From assembly GCA_016932575.1 (NCBI GenBank), contig JAFGCO010000042.1, forward strand, positions 1 through 64,000: 64,000 bases of DNA, read 5' to 3'. Positions 32,945 to 42,176 of this stretch are shown here, piece by piece; positions within the stretch are counted from its first letter, which is position 1; every line of letters starts with the position of its first letter. Below the pieces are notes generated by a model, which saw only the letters and a program-made list of their open reading frames with translations, made no database searches and was not told the DNA's origin. A program made the translations under genes and the position numbers. Source of the DNA: a bacterium (lineage in GTDB: Bacteria; Zhuqueibacterota; QNDG01; JAFGCO01).

Positions 32945-33126
32945 GTTTATTGGAAAACAAACAGTTGATCCGTATCATTGCGGGTATTCTTATCGGGGGA
33001 TTTCCGGGATTTCTTTATTATCGTTTTATCAGATGCTCAACAGGTACCTGCCCGATTACGCGACACCCGATTTCGACGATGATCTATGGTGCTGTACTGG
33101 GGTCTCTGATTGCATCCAGTTACTAA
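32941..33126 (+). CDS. Small membrane protein, DUF6132-like
   Basis: 61 residues overlapping trxA by 4 bases. Two hydrophobic segments ([19 protein letters not shown] and [14 protein letters not shown]) flank [14 protein letters not shown]. This small two-helix family with a C-x4-C-P-I-T loop recurs beside thioredoxin genes in FCB and other anaerobes and is often annotated DUF6132. The two cysteines could be a thioredoxin substrate or a sulfur or metal site; function is not known. Confidence 0.8.
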   Translation: MSLLENKQLIRIIAGILIGGFPGFLYYRFIRCSTGTCPITRHPISTMIYGAVLGSLIASSY

Positions 33127-33423
33127 ACAGAAATCATTATCAGCTTCTGGATACATGTATGAAATGTGTGGGAAGACAAATCGCAATGATCGATTCGTAG
33201 ATGATGCTATTCAATGCTCTTGCAGTGCTATTACATCCTGTCTGAGAAGTGTTTATCCGGCATTTGCATGAGAGTGAATAGCAGCGCGTAATAATTAACT
33301 GAAGATGCAGACACTGCCAATGACGCTGTCATTTTATAATTCAAATGAGTATGCGCGCGATTTATTTTGATCGTCAGGTGATCAATATAAATCATCCCTT
33401 AAAAAATGAGAGGAGTCTAAGCG

Positions 33424-34071
33424 ATGCTCCGGGAAGAAGATAAAAAACAGATTCAGGCTCAGCTGAAAGACATGAAAGATCCTGTTCGTTTTGTTTTTTT
33501 TACGCAGCAAATGGCTGGTACATGTCAGTATTGCATAGAGACAGAAACATTACTGAAAGAACTCGTTGAAATTTCAGAACTTCTGTCTTTGAAAATATTA
33601 AATTATATTACAGATAAAGATGATGTCAAATCGTTGAGTATTGACAAAATACCAGCCACGGCAGTACAGGCTGATAAAGATGCGGGGATTCGTTTTTATG
33701 GTATTCCGACCGGATATGAATTCGCAGCTTTTCTTCAAATGATTCTGGCACTGTCGCAGGGAAACAGCGGACTGGATGACATTTTGAAAGAACGTCTGCA
33801 TCAAATTCAAAATCCGGTTCATATTCAAACATTTGTGACTCCCACCTGTCCCTATTGCACCCGTTCTGCATTTACATCCTATCAATTTGCCATGGAAAAC
33901 AGTAATATCCGTGCGGATGTTGTTGAAATCTCCGAATTTCCTCATCTGGCACAGAAATATGGGGTTATGGGGGTACCCAAAGTCGTTATCAATGAATCTC
34001 ATTCGTTTGAAGGCGCTCTTCCTGAAACAATGTTTCTTGAGCATATTGAGATTGCACTTAAGAAAGAGTAG
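33424..34071 (+). CDS. Protein disulfide oxidoreductase (two thioredoxin folds)
   Basis: 215 residues with two tandem thioredoxin-like domains, as in the PDO/glutaredoxin-like family of thermophiles and anaerobes. The first has GTCQYCIETE near residue 36, the second TPTCPYCTRSAF near 139, each followed by a cis-proline segment (KIPATAV; GVPKVVI). It probably receives electrons from the neighbouring TrxB. GAGAGGAG lies upstream; the 300-base gap before it shows no promoter I can read. Confidence 0.9.
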   Translation: MLREEDKKQIQAQLKDMKDPVRFVFFTQQMAGTCQYCIETETLLKELVEISELLSLKILNYITDKDDVKSLSIDKIPATAVQADKDAGIRFYGIPTGYEFAAFLQMILALSQGNSGLDDILKERLHQIQNPVHIQTFVTPTCPYCTRSAFTSYQFAMENSNIRADVVEISEFPHLAQKYGVMGVPKVVINESHSFEGALPETMFLEHIEIALKKE

Positions 34072-34376
34072 AGGCTCCTAAATCAGATAATGTCAGTAAT
34101 ATATTGCTCCCTATGCTGTTTATGGCAGGGGAAATCGTCTTTTAGGGACGATTATAGGAAAGAAATTCTTGGTATCTGATGATATTTCCCTATTAAGTGT
34201 AAATTTTATTCGATTTATTGAATGTTGATGTATTTAATTTTGGCTTTGATAATGGAATCTTTTTGTGTGAGAACAAGCCAGAAGAGATGCAATTCTGCAA
34301 TGATCATTTTTTTAAGCATATGATAAAATTTCCTTTGATTTTTGATGTTGAATTTTGCATTTTTATAGTGATTTGT
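34072..34376. other. AT-rich intergenic region before the chemosensory operon
   Basis: Contains an inverted repeat AATCGTC-7-GACGATT at 34133-34153 and the palindrome AATGATCATT at 34299-34308. Both strands are open over 34215-34514, but the translations are low-complexity and lack ribosome sites, so I do not call a gene. Confidence 0.5.
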
Positions 34377-34392
34377 TGGCACAGCTTTTGCC
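34377..34392 (+). promoter_or_regulatory. Sigma-54-type promoter of the chemosensory operon
   Basis: TGGCAC-AGCTT-TTGCC has a perfect -24 half and the invariant GC at -12 with correct spacing; only the last base departs from TTGCW. It lies about 115 bases upstream of the first operon gene. The palindrome AATGATCATT sits about 70 bases further upstream, a plausible place for an activator. Confidence 0.55.
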
Positions 34393-34507
34393 GAAATAGT
34401 TATCGTCTTGTAAAAAGCGGATTTAAAGGGAAAAATTTTCCTTTTGAAACACGAATTGTTCATATTGAAAGTACTGATATGTGTGTGATCGCCAAGAGGA
34501 GGAAATA

Positions 34508-34879
34508 TTGCCATTAAAAGTACTCATTGTGGATGATGATAATGGTATTCGAAAACTTCTTGGTCGTTTTTTGGAACGAGAGGGTTTTGCTACGCTTGAA
34601 GCAGAAAACGGGCTTGAGGGCGTTGAGACAGCGAAAAGGGAACAGCCTGATCTGATTATTATGGATGTTATGATGCCCCAGATGGACGGCTTAACAGCTG
34701 CCAGGCTTATTAAATTTTACAAACCGTTGAGTGAAGTCCCGATTATCTTTTTAACGGCCAAAGACGCTGAGAAAGAAATCGAATTGGCTGAAGCCACAAG
34801 AGCTGAAGCGTATGTAACCAAGCCTTTTGATGTCAGGCAGGTTATAGAGGTTGTAAAAAGTCTGTTTGAGAAAGTATAA
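34508..34879 (+). CDS. CheY-like response regulator, first gene of the chemosensory operon
   Basis: 123 residues from TTG 34508, five bases after a strong AGAGGAGG; the frame remains open to 34481 but without a site. Single receiver domain: LIVDDDNG, phospho-acceptor D53 in IIMDVMMPQMDG, T in FLTAKD and K in AYVTKPFD. Likely output of the CheA in this operon, perhaps acting on the pilus motor or on the SpoA-domain protein encoded 19 kb downstream. Confidence 0.93.
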   Translation: MPLKVLIVDDDNGIRKLLGRFLEREGFATLEAENGLEGVETAKREQPDLIIMDVMMPQMDGLTAARLIKFYKPLSEVPIIFLTAKDAEKEIELAEATRAEAYVTKPFDVRQVIEVVKSLFEKV

Positions 34880-34944
34880 CCGGTTATTATACTCGTGATA
34901 ACAGTGGAACAGGATGCGGTATTTCCAGGAGGACCTGAACCTTT

Positions 34945-35463
34945 ATGAACGAAACCAGACATTGTGTTGTTTTTTCACTTGATGAGCGGTTATTTGCATT
35001 GCCATTGTCGATCGTAGAACGGATAACGCGAGCTGTCGCAATCACTCCTTTGCCTAAATCATCGGAAGTTATTCTTGGTGTTATCAATCTTCAGGGACGG
35101 GTTATCCCTGTCGTTAATATTCGAAAGAGATTTTCATTCGATGAAAAGGGATTAAATACAGAGCAGCATTTTATTATTGGCAAGGCAAATGAAAAAGATG
35201 TAGCGATTTTGGTCGATAATGTATTGGATATCATTGAGGTTTCCAAGGATAAACTGGTCAATCAAGAAGAAATTACTTCTAATATGCCTTATATATCCGG
35301 TGTGATCAAACAAGATGAAGAGATGGTGCTTGTTCATGATTTGGACACTCTGCTGTCACTGGATGAAATTCAAAAAGTTGAAGATGTCATCAAGTCGATG
35401 GATAATGACTCGAAAAGCAAAAATCCACTAAAAACCAAGCGAAGAACACAAAGAAAGAAATAG
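34945..35463 (+). CDS. cheW: CheW-like coupling protein 1
   Basis: 172 residues. The CheW fold covers about 5-145, with FSLDERLFALPLSIVERI, GVINLQGRVIPVVNIRKRF and ILVDNVLDIIEV. It has a basic, probably disordered tail (KSKNPLKTKRRTQRKK). It couples the receptor to CheA. A second, diverged CheW is encoded at 37028. It lies 5 bases before cheR. Confidence 0.93.
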   Translation: MNETRHCVVFSLDERLFALPLSIVERITRAVAITPLPKSSEVILGVINLQGRVIPVVNIRKRFSFDEKGLNTEQHFIIGKANEKDVAILVDNVLDIIEVSKDKLVNQEEITSNMPYISGVIKQDEEMVLVHDLDTLLSLDEIQKVEDVIKSMDNDSKSKNPLKTKRRTQRKK

Positions 35464-35468
35464 CCATT

Positions 35469-37031
35469 ATGAAAAGCACACACATCAGTAAGCGCATCCC
35501 GAATGAGCTGCTTTCTCGTCTCAGCGATTTTATCAATATCAATATCGGGCTTTATTTTCCCAAAGATCGCTGGCTGGATTTGCTGCGAGGTATTCGGTCG
35601 GCCATGCCCGACTTCGGTTTTGATGATCTGGAAGAAGGAATTCGCTGGTTATTATCTAATCCGTTAAAACAAAAACAGATCGAAGTGCTGGCTTGCCATC
35701 TTACAGTTGGCGAAACGTATTTTTTCAGAGAACCCAAGACGTTTGAGGCATTGGAAAAACACATTTTACCAAAGCTTATACGAACACGCTGGCAGAACCA
35801 GAAGCGAATACGTGTATGGAGTGCGGGGTGCTGCACAGGCGAAGAGGCGTATTCGATGGCAATTTTACTCAGTCGTCTTATTCATGATATTCAGGACTGG
35901 AATATTACCATATTGGCTACTGACATCAATCCGATTTTTCTTAAAAAGGCTCAGGACGGTATCTATCGGGAATGGTCATTTCGGGGAACGCCTTTCTGGC
36001 TGAAAGAGCAGTATTTCCGAGACAGGGGGAATGGATTTTATGAAATACTGCCTCAGTTCAAACGTATGATAAAATTTCAGTATCTTAATCTGGTGGAAGA
36101 CACATTCCCTTCTATTTATAATGATACCAATGCCATGGATTTGATTTTTTGTCGAAACGTCTTGATGTATTTTTCAACCAAACAAGTCGAAAAAACCATT
36201 AGCCGATTTCATCAATCCCTGCTTGATGAAGGATGGCTGGTGACTGCGTCCAGTGAAACCTCTCATATTTTTTACTCCCAATATATCACGGTTAATTTTC
36301 CGGGTACCATTCTTTATAAGAAGGGAACATACGAGGCACAAGGGTATACGAGAATAGAAGATGGATATTCGGATAGTGCATCTCACCTTCATGAAGATGA
36401 GGATATTGTTCATTTTCCAATGATCACACCTGTCAAGATTTCCTCTCATCAGGTTTCAGAACCCCAGGAAAAACAGGCTTCATTCGTCGAAGAGCCAGAA
36501 GTCACAGCCGATAATAATGAAGAAGTTATTGAACAACTTTTTCAGGAAGCCCTTTTGACTTACAATCAGGGAAATTATATCAAAACCATTGATTTGATAT
36601 TAGGTTCGATTGTGCAATGTGAGTCATATCCGAAAATGATGACCTTGCTGGCCAAAGCGTATGCAAATCGGGGAGAATTAAATCATGCGCTCACCTGGTG
36701 CGAAAAAGCTCTCAAAGAAGATAAGTTGAATCCGGCTTTTCATCATTTACATGCTGTCATTTTACAGGAACAAGGCGAGCATGACAAGGCTGTCCATGCG
36801 TTAAGACGGGCGCTGTATCTTAATCCTGATTTTGTTTTGCCATACTTTATGCTTGGAACCCTGCAGCGCCAGCATGGCAAGCTTGTGGAAGCCGATAAGT
36901 ATTTTGAAAATGCGTTGAATATCTTAAACAATTATGAGCAAGATGATGTGCTGCCTGAATCTGAAGGGATGACTGCAGGGCGAATGTATGAGCTCATTCG
37001 TGTGACCATGAATAAGGAGATGCCGGCGTGA
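35469..37031 (+). CDS. cheR: CheR methyltransferase with C-terminal TPR domain (FrzF-like)
   Basis: 520 residues. Residues 1-285 are the CheR domain, with VGETYFFREPKTFEAL, SAM-binding VWSAGCCTGEEAYSMAI, LATDINPIFLKKAQ and LIFCRNVLMYF. A linker rich in E and S follows, then three or four TPR units (about 350-500; ALTWCEKALKEDKLNPAF, AVHALRRALYLNPDFVLP). A CheR with TPR tail is the architecture of FrzF of Myxococcus. It methylates receptor glutamates, here the MCP encoded at 37639. Its stop overlaps the next GTG start. Confidence 0.95.
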   Translation: MKSTHISKRIPNELLSRLSDFININIGLYFPKDRWLDLLRGIRSAMPDFGFDDLEEGIRWLLSNPLKQKQIEVLACHLTVGETYFFREPKTFEALEKHILPKLIRTRWQNQKRIRVWSAGCCTGEEAYSMAILLSRLIHDIQDWNITILATDINPIFLKKAQDGIYREWSFRGTPFWLKEQYFRDRGNGFYEILPQFKRMIKFQYLNLVEDTFPSIYNDTNAMDLIFCRNVLMYFSTKQVEKTISRFHQSLLDEGWLVTASSETSHIFYSQYITVNFPGTILYKKGTYEAQGYTRIEDGYSDSASHLHEDEDIVHFPMITPVKISSHQVSEPQEKQASFVEEPEVTADNNEEVIEQLFQEALLTYNQGNYIKTIDLILGSIVQCESYPKMMTLLAKAYANRGELNHALTWCEKALKEDKLNPAFHHLHAVILQEQGEHDKAVHALRRALYLNPDFVLPYFMLGTLQRQHGKLVEADKYFENALNILNNYEQDDVLPESEGMTAGRMYELIRVTMNKEMPA

Positions 37032-37564
37032 CAGAAGCCAGGATAAAAGATATCAACCGTATTTTAAAAGAACGCGCCAAAGAACTTTCTGAAGCGAGTG
37101 TTGATCAGGAAATTGTAGAAGAAAGTGTTGAAGTGGTCGAGTTTGTATTGGCGTATGAAAAATACGCCGTTGAATCTGCATATATCGATGAAGTATACCC
37201 CATGAAAGATTTTACAACCGTACCGGGGACACCTCCTTTTGTATTGGGGATTATTAATCTTCGCGGTAAAATATTATCTGTGATCGATATCCGCAAGTTT
37301 TTTGATTTACCTGTGAAAGGGCTCTCAAACCTGAATCGTGTCCTCGTTATAAAAACCCCGGAAATGGAATTGGGAATTTTATCTGATTTTATTTTAGGGG
37401 TCCATGTCATCCCAAAGAAAAGCATTCATCCCCCTATGCCTACATTAACAGGGATTCGAGCCAAATATTTACATGGTGTTACGGATGAAGGATTGGTATT
37501 ACTGGATGTGTTGAAAATATTGTCTGATCCGGAAATTATCGTTCATGACGATATCGAAGCGTAG
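37028..37564 (+). CDS. CheW-like coupling protein 2
   Basis: 178 residues from a GTG overlapping the cheR stop. A 35-residue helical N-terminal extension precedes the CheW domain (VEFVLAYEKYAVESAYIDEV, LGIINLRGKILSVIDIRKFF, LGILSDFILGVHVI). It could be an alternative coupler, or a FrzB-type protein that binds receptor but not kinase. Translational coupling with cheR suggests fixed stoichiometry. Confidence 0.9.
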   Translation: MTEARIKDINRILKERAKELSEASVDQEIVEESVEVVEFVLAYEKYAVESAYIDEVYPMKDFTTVPGTPPFVLGIINLRGKILSVIDIRKFFDLPVKGLSNLNRVLVIKTPEMELGILSDFILGVHVIPKKSIHPPMPTLTGIRAKYLHGVTDEGLVLLDVLKILSDPEIIVHDDIEA

Positions 37565-37638
37565 TATATTGTTGTTACATTACCTAATCGTGGCCCGGAG
37601 CAAGGGCTGATCTGTTTAGTCATATAAAGGGGCTTATT

Positions 37639-39249
37639 ATGCGGCTAAAACTGAACCTTTCCATGAAATTAATTTTTATCCCCGCCGTTGTTCTGGTGGC
37701 ATTTATCATTATATTCCTCATTATGAGAAATGCCATTAAAAAGAATGAGGAAATGATGAACAAAATTGTCAGGGGATATGTACCCGCCTGGGAAATAAGT
37801 CAGAATTTATTGGAATCCCTTGAAAATATCCAATACAGTCTTCAAAATGCTGTCGCTGCTGAGGATTTGGAAGAACTGACCCAGGCAGACAATTATTATC
37901 AGACATTTCTCGAGCTGGTTCAAAAACAGGCTGATAATCATGTTATTGATCAGACGGCCGAAATGAGCGAGTTGAAAAATATGGTGGAAGAGTATTATAC
38001 ACTCTCACGCGGCAATTCCCAGCGTTTGATTAAGGGAGAAACAGGTGAGCAGATGATCTGGGAATTAGAGAATATGACCAAACAATATAATAATATTAAA
38101 AACCTTCTGAATCAGAAAAATCAAATCAATAAGAAAAATATGAAAGAAAACTTCGAGAATGCCATTGAAAATAATGCAAAAGCAGAGGGTGGAATTACAA
38201 TATTGGCACTGATCGCCTTTATCTTTATTGTGGCATTTTCATGGTATATGGTCAATAGCATTACCGGACCTCTGAAATCCGCAATCCAGGTGGTGAGCCG
38301 TATATCTGAAGGTGATTTAACGATAAAGGTCAAAGAGAGTAATTCGAATGACGAAGTTGGTATTCTCATGCGGTCTTTTAAAAATATGCTGGATACCCTG
38401 CGAAATATGACTTCTCAAATTAAAGAAGCAGCCAATGGTCTGGCGACAGCCGCCAGTGAAATATCGGCCTCAGTCACGCAAATTGCTTCCAGTGCTACAG
38501 AAACGGCCACGGCTGCCAATGAAACCAGCACGACTGTTGAGGAGGTTCGTCAAACAGCGCTTGATTCCAATCGTAAGGCGAAGCATGTTTCCGAGAGTGC
38601 CCAAAAGGCCGTACAAATTTCACAAGCGGGTGAAAAATCGGTCAGTGAAACAGTGGAGGGAATGCACCGTATTGAGCAGCAGATGGAATCAATTGCACAA
38701 AGTATTATGAAGCTCAGTGAACACGGTCAGGCCATTGGTGGTATTATTGCTACTGTCGAAGACGTTGCAGAACAATCGAATCTGTTGGCTGTTAACGCCT
38801 CAATCGAAGCAGCCAAGGCGGGTGAGCAGGGAAAAGGATTTGCAGTCGTGGCGCAGGAAGTCAAGAGTCTGGCCGAACAATCGCGGCAAGCAACATTACG
38901 TGTGAGACAAATTCTGGATGACATTCAAAAGTCCACCAGCAGTGCGGTCATGACAACAGAACAGGGCTCGAAAGCGGTTGAGGCTGGCGTCGCCAAATCC
39001 AAAGAAGCCGGAGATTCCATTCAGCGTTTGGCAAACAGTGTGGGTGAGGCAGCTCAAGCGACAACGCAAATTTCTGTTTCAAGCCAGGAACAGCTGGTTG
39101 GAATGGATCAGGTGGTTTCAGCGATGGAAAGCATTAAACAGGCCAGTACTCAGAACGTGACTGCAACAAAGCAGGTTGAATCAGCGTCTCGAGATCTGCA
39201 TGATTTAGGACAGAGATTGAAACAGTTGGTTGAACAATATATTATATAA
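37639..39249 (+). CDS. Methyl-accepting chemotaxis protein, membrane bound
   Basis: 536 residues; AAGGGG upstream. TM1 at 11-29, a roughly 150-residue four-helix periplasmic sensor region, TM2 at about 184-204 ([17 protein letters not shown]), HAMP (about 205-258, [21 protein letters not shown]) and a cytoplasmic signalling helix pair with tip [20 protein letters not shown], followed by [18 protein letters not shown]. It is the only receptor in the operon and presumably its dedicated sensor. Unlike soluble FrzCD it is membrane spanning. Ligand unknown. Confidence 0.95.
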   Translation: MRLKLNLSMKLIFIPAVVLVAFIIIFLIMRNAIKKNEEMMNKIVRGYVPAWEISQNLLESLENIQYSLQNAVAAEDLEELTQADNYYQTFLELVQKQADNHVIDQTAEMSELKNMVEEYYTLSRGNSQRLIKGETGEQMIWELENMTKQYNNIKNLLNQKNQINKKNMKENFENAIENNAKAEGGITILALIAFIFIVAFSWYMVNSITGPLKSAIQVVSRISEGDLTIKVKESNSNDEVGILMRSFKNMLDTLRNMTSQIKEAANGLATAASEISASVTQIASSATETATAANETSTTVEEVRQTALDSNRKAKHVSESAQKAVQISQAGEKSVSETVEGMHRIEQQMESIAQSIMKLSEHGQAIGGIIATVEDVAEQSNLLAVNASIEAAKAGEQGKGFAVVAQEVKSLAEQSRQATLRVRQILDDIQKSTSSAVMTTEQGSKAVEAGVAKSKEAGDSIQRLANSVGEAAQATTQISVSSQEQLVGMDQVVSAMESIKQASTQNVTATKQVESASRDLHDLGQRLKQLVEQYII

Positions 39250-39303
39250 CCTTTCAAGTGAGTGGGCTCAATGCAGTGTTATCAACAGAAGTAAGGAGTT
39301 ATT

Positions 39304-39726
39304 ATGGGATTAGATCCTGAATTTTTTAAAGAATTACTGTCAATGTTTAAATTGGAATGTCAGGAACATATTCAAACCATGCGTGCAGGAGTGGCCACAC
39401 TGGCGGAAATTGAACCCTCTGATGAACAGGTTGAGATTTCCGAAACAATCCACAGGGCGGCTCACAGTTTAAAGGGAGCAGCCAGAACAATTGGTTTGGT
39501 TGATGTCGAGCCGATCTGTCAATCTTTGGAAAGTTGTTTTAGTGTCCTGAAACGACAAAAGGTGAAATTACCCATGGAATTGATCAGCATGCTACAGCGT
39601 GCTGTCGAAAGATTGAATGATCTTTTAGGGACCTTGGATGAAGCGGGAAAAGTAACAGGTGAAAAGTCCGAACTCACATTATTGATCGATGATATTAATG
39701 GCAAAGTTGCGACTTTAGCAAGGTAA
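39304..39726 (+). CDS. Stand-alone Hpt (phosphotransfer) protein, paralogue of the CheA N-terminus
   Basis: 140 residues forming one Hpt four-helix domain with phospho-accepting H54 in RAAHSLKGAART. It is clearly related to the Hpt domain of the adjacent CheA: both begin with FFKELLSM, and both have AHSLKGA-R and VE-x-x-CQS-x-ES. This suggests tandem duplication. It could take phosphate from CheA or the hybrid kinase and pass it to one of the receivers. Confidence 0.9.
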   Translation: MGLDPEFFKELLSMFKLECQEHIQTMRAGVATLAEIEPSDEQVEISETIHRAAHSLKGAARTIGLVDVEPICQSLESCFSVLKRQKVKLPMELISMLQRAVERLNDLLGTLDEAGKVTGEKSELTLLIDDINGKVATLAR

Positions 39727-39766
39727 ATGATAAAGAGTCAAATCAAGCTTTATTTCAGGAGAATCC

Positions 39767-42157
39767 ATGCTTAGTCAGGAAGAAGCATTTTTTAAAGAAC
39801 TTCTCTCAATGTACAAGATAGAGGCTGAAGAACATCTGAAAGCTATTTCTTCCGGTTTGATTGAAATGGAAAAAGTAAAGGCTAAGGATAAAAGGAAGTC
39901 TATTGTTGAGACAGTATATAGGGAAGCTCACAGTTTAAAAGGTGCCTCGAGAGCAGTAAATTTGGAAGATGTGGAAACAGTATGTCAATCAATGGAATCC
40001 ATTCTTTCATTAATGAAGCAAGACGCAATCGATACAAATGCTGAGTTATTTGATATTCTGTTGAAAGCTGTTGATGTGATCGATCAATTAATTAACGATT
40101 CTGAAAAAACAGATATTTCTGAGATTATGAATAAACTGCATTCTCTGGAAGAAGGAACGTCTCAGGAGAAGTCTGCAGAAAAGAAAAAAGAAAAATCAAA
40201 AAAATCCGAGGCAACGCCGGAAAAGAAAGAGAAATCTGCAGAGAAAGAGGAAGAAAAGCCAGAAGCGAAACATGAACCCCCACTGAAAGAAGAATCCGAA
40301 CCGGAGGTTCCGGAAGAACAGGAGCAGCCGAAAGCATCAGATTCGACTGCAGCTCCCAGCCAACCTGTCGAAGTGCAGAAACGGCTTGTGTCGGATACCA
40401 TTCGCATTGCTACGGAAAAACTGGATTCTCTTTTACTGCAGGCAGAGGAAATGCTGGCAGCAAAACTGACATCAGAACAACATAATAAAGATCTGCAGTC
40501 TCTTTCTTTGGAACTGGAACAATGGAAGAAACGATGGGATTCTTATGATGCAGAGATTACCAGCGCCAGGCATCAATCCGAAATAAAAGGCCATAATCAG
40601 TCGCAGGGAAATGGCACACTCATTGATTTTTTACTATGGAATCAGGAACAATTAAAATCAGTGGACACCCGTATCAATGAGTTGATTCGGATTTCTGAAA
40701 ATAACGCGCGGCTTCTTGGCGGTATGGTGAATAACCTTTTGGAAGACATGAAAAAGGTGCTGATGCTGCCGTTCTCCACTTTGCTTAAAATTCTTCCAAA
40801 GGTGGTCCGCGATCTGTCCCGTGATCAGGGAAAAGATGTTGAATTAATCGTGCGGGGAAGTACCATTGAAATTGACCGGCGTATCTTAGAGGAATTAAAA
40901 GATCCATTTATTCATGTGCTTCGCAATTGTGTGGATCATGGTCTGGAAAAGCCGGAAGAACGCCGGCGAAGCGGGAAACCTGTCACCGGGACGATTTCTA
41001 TTACCATTTCTCAGCAAAGCGGAAATAAGGTTGAAATATTAATTAACGATGATGGTCGAGGGATTGATCCGGAAAGGGTGCGTAAAGTCGCAGTGAAAAA
41101 AGGCATTGTTATTGAATCTGAAGCCGCGGCCCTAAGCGATGAAGAATGCCGTATGTTAATTTTTCAATCGGATGTTTCGACCAGTCCCATTATTACGGAT
41201 ATCTCCGGGCGTGGCCTGGGATTGCCAATTGTTCGGGAGAAAGTTGAGAAATTGGGTGGATCCTTGACACTGGAAAGTGAAGTTGGTGTTGGAACGACTT
41301 TTCAGATCACCTTGCCGGTGACCCTGGCTACCTTTCGGGGTATTATGGTGGAAGTGAATGGCCAAGTTTTTGTCATTCCAACAGTGAATGTTGAACGCGT
41401 GATTCGCGTATCTGAAGGTGATGTGAAAACTGTTGAGAATCGGGAGGCAGTGATTATTGATGATAAGCCTTTGGCATTGGCTCATTTGGGAGACGTTCTG
41501 AGGGTACCTAAAAAGAATCAAACCATTCAGCAGACAAATCTTCATCAGGCCATGTTGCTGAGTTCAGGTGAAAAACGTTTTGTATTTACTATTGATCGGA
41601 TTCTCAGTGAACAGGAAGTGTTGGTGAAGGGATTAGGCAAACAGCTTTCACGGGTCAGAAATATTGCCGGGGCGACGATATTGGGAACTGGTCAGGTGGT
41701 TCCGATTTTAAATGTTGCAGATTTGATAAAATCCGCCGCCCGAATAACAACTATCCCGACGCGTGTATCAAAAACGGAGGAAGCAAAATTGGAAAAGAAA
41801 TCTATCCTGGTTGCGGAAGATTCCATCACGTCACGGACCCTGCTAAAAAATATTCTTGAATCGGCGGGCTATGAGGTGAAAACAACCGTGGATGGCGTGG
41901 ATGCACTAACGGCTGCCCGTGCCGAACAATTTGATTTGATTGTTTCGGATATTGAAATGCCTCGCATGAACGGATTCGATCTTGTGGCGAGTATTCGTTC
42001 TGATAAAAGGACTGCTGATTTACCTGTAATTTTAGTTACAGCTCTTGAATCACGGGAGGACCGGGAGCGGGGCATTGATGTAGGTGCGAATGCCTATATT
42101 GTAAAACGAAGTTTTGATCAAAGTAATTTATTGGATGTTATCAGAAAGCTTATCTAA
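39767..42157 (+). CDS. cheA: CheA-CheY hybrid kinase (FrzE-like)
   Basis: 796 residues: Hpt (1-125, H55 in REAHSLKGASR); a K/E/P-rich linker (about 128-205) in place of a folded P2 domain; dimerisation helices; HATPase with N-box VLRNCVDHGLEKPEERR, G1 DDGRGID and G2 GRGLGLPIV; a CheW-like domain (about 525-665); and a C-terminal receiver with D728 in IVSDIEMPRMNG. The CheA-receiver fusion is that of FrzE in Myxococcus, where the receiver tunes kinase output. It is the central kinase of the operon, phosphorylating CheB, its own receiver and probably the CheY-like proteins. Confidence 0.95.
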   Translation: MLSQEEAFFKELLSMYKIEAEEHLKAISSGLIEMEKVKAKDKRKSIVETVYREAHSLKGASRAVNLEDVETVCQSMESILSLMKQDAIDTNAELFDILLKAVDVIDQLINDSEKTDISEIMNKLHSLEEGTSQEKSAEKKKEKSKKSEATPEKKEKSAEKEEEKPEAKHEPPLKEESEPEVPEEQEQPKASDSTAAPSQPVEVQKRLVSDTIRIATEKLDSLLLQAEEMLAAKLTSEQHNKDLQSLSLELEQWKKRWDSYDAEITSARHQSEIKGHNQSQGNGTLIDFLLWNQEQLKSVDTRINELIRISENNARLLGGMVNNLLEDMKKVLMLPFSTLLKILPKVVRDLSRDQGKDVELIVRGSTIEIDRRILEELKDPFIHVLRNCVDHGLEKPEERRRSGKPVTGTISITISQQSGNKVEILINDDGRGIDPERVRKVAVKKGIVIESEAAALSDEECRMLIFQSDVSTSPIITDISGRGLGLPIVREKVEKLGGSLTLESEVGVGTTFQITLPVTLATFRGIMVEVNGQVFVIPTVNVERVIRVSEGDVKTVENREAVIIDDKPLALAHLGDVLRVPKKNQTIQQTNLHQAMLLSSGEKRFVFTIDRILSEQEVLVKGLGKQLSRVRNIAGATILGTGQVVPILNVADLIKSAARITTIPTRVSKTEEAKLEKKSILVAEDSITSRTLLKNILESAGYEVKTTVDGVDALTAARAEQFDLIVSDIEMPRMNGFDLVASIRSDKRTADLPVILVTALESREDRERGIDVGANAYIVKRSFDQSNLLDVIRKLI

Positions 42158-42176
42158 GTTGTGTGGAGTGTTCTCA

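Noticed and set aside
34215-34517. Open frames of 99 codons on both strands over the same AT-rich segment
   Set aside because: Low-complexity products, no ribosome sites, and a sigma-54-type promoter lies inside; best read as intergenic.
42114-42176. 21-codon N-terminal extension of CheB overlapping CheA
   Set aside because: The receiver domain begins at MIKVLVTEDS (42177), which has its own TGGAG site.
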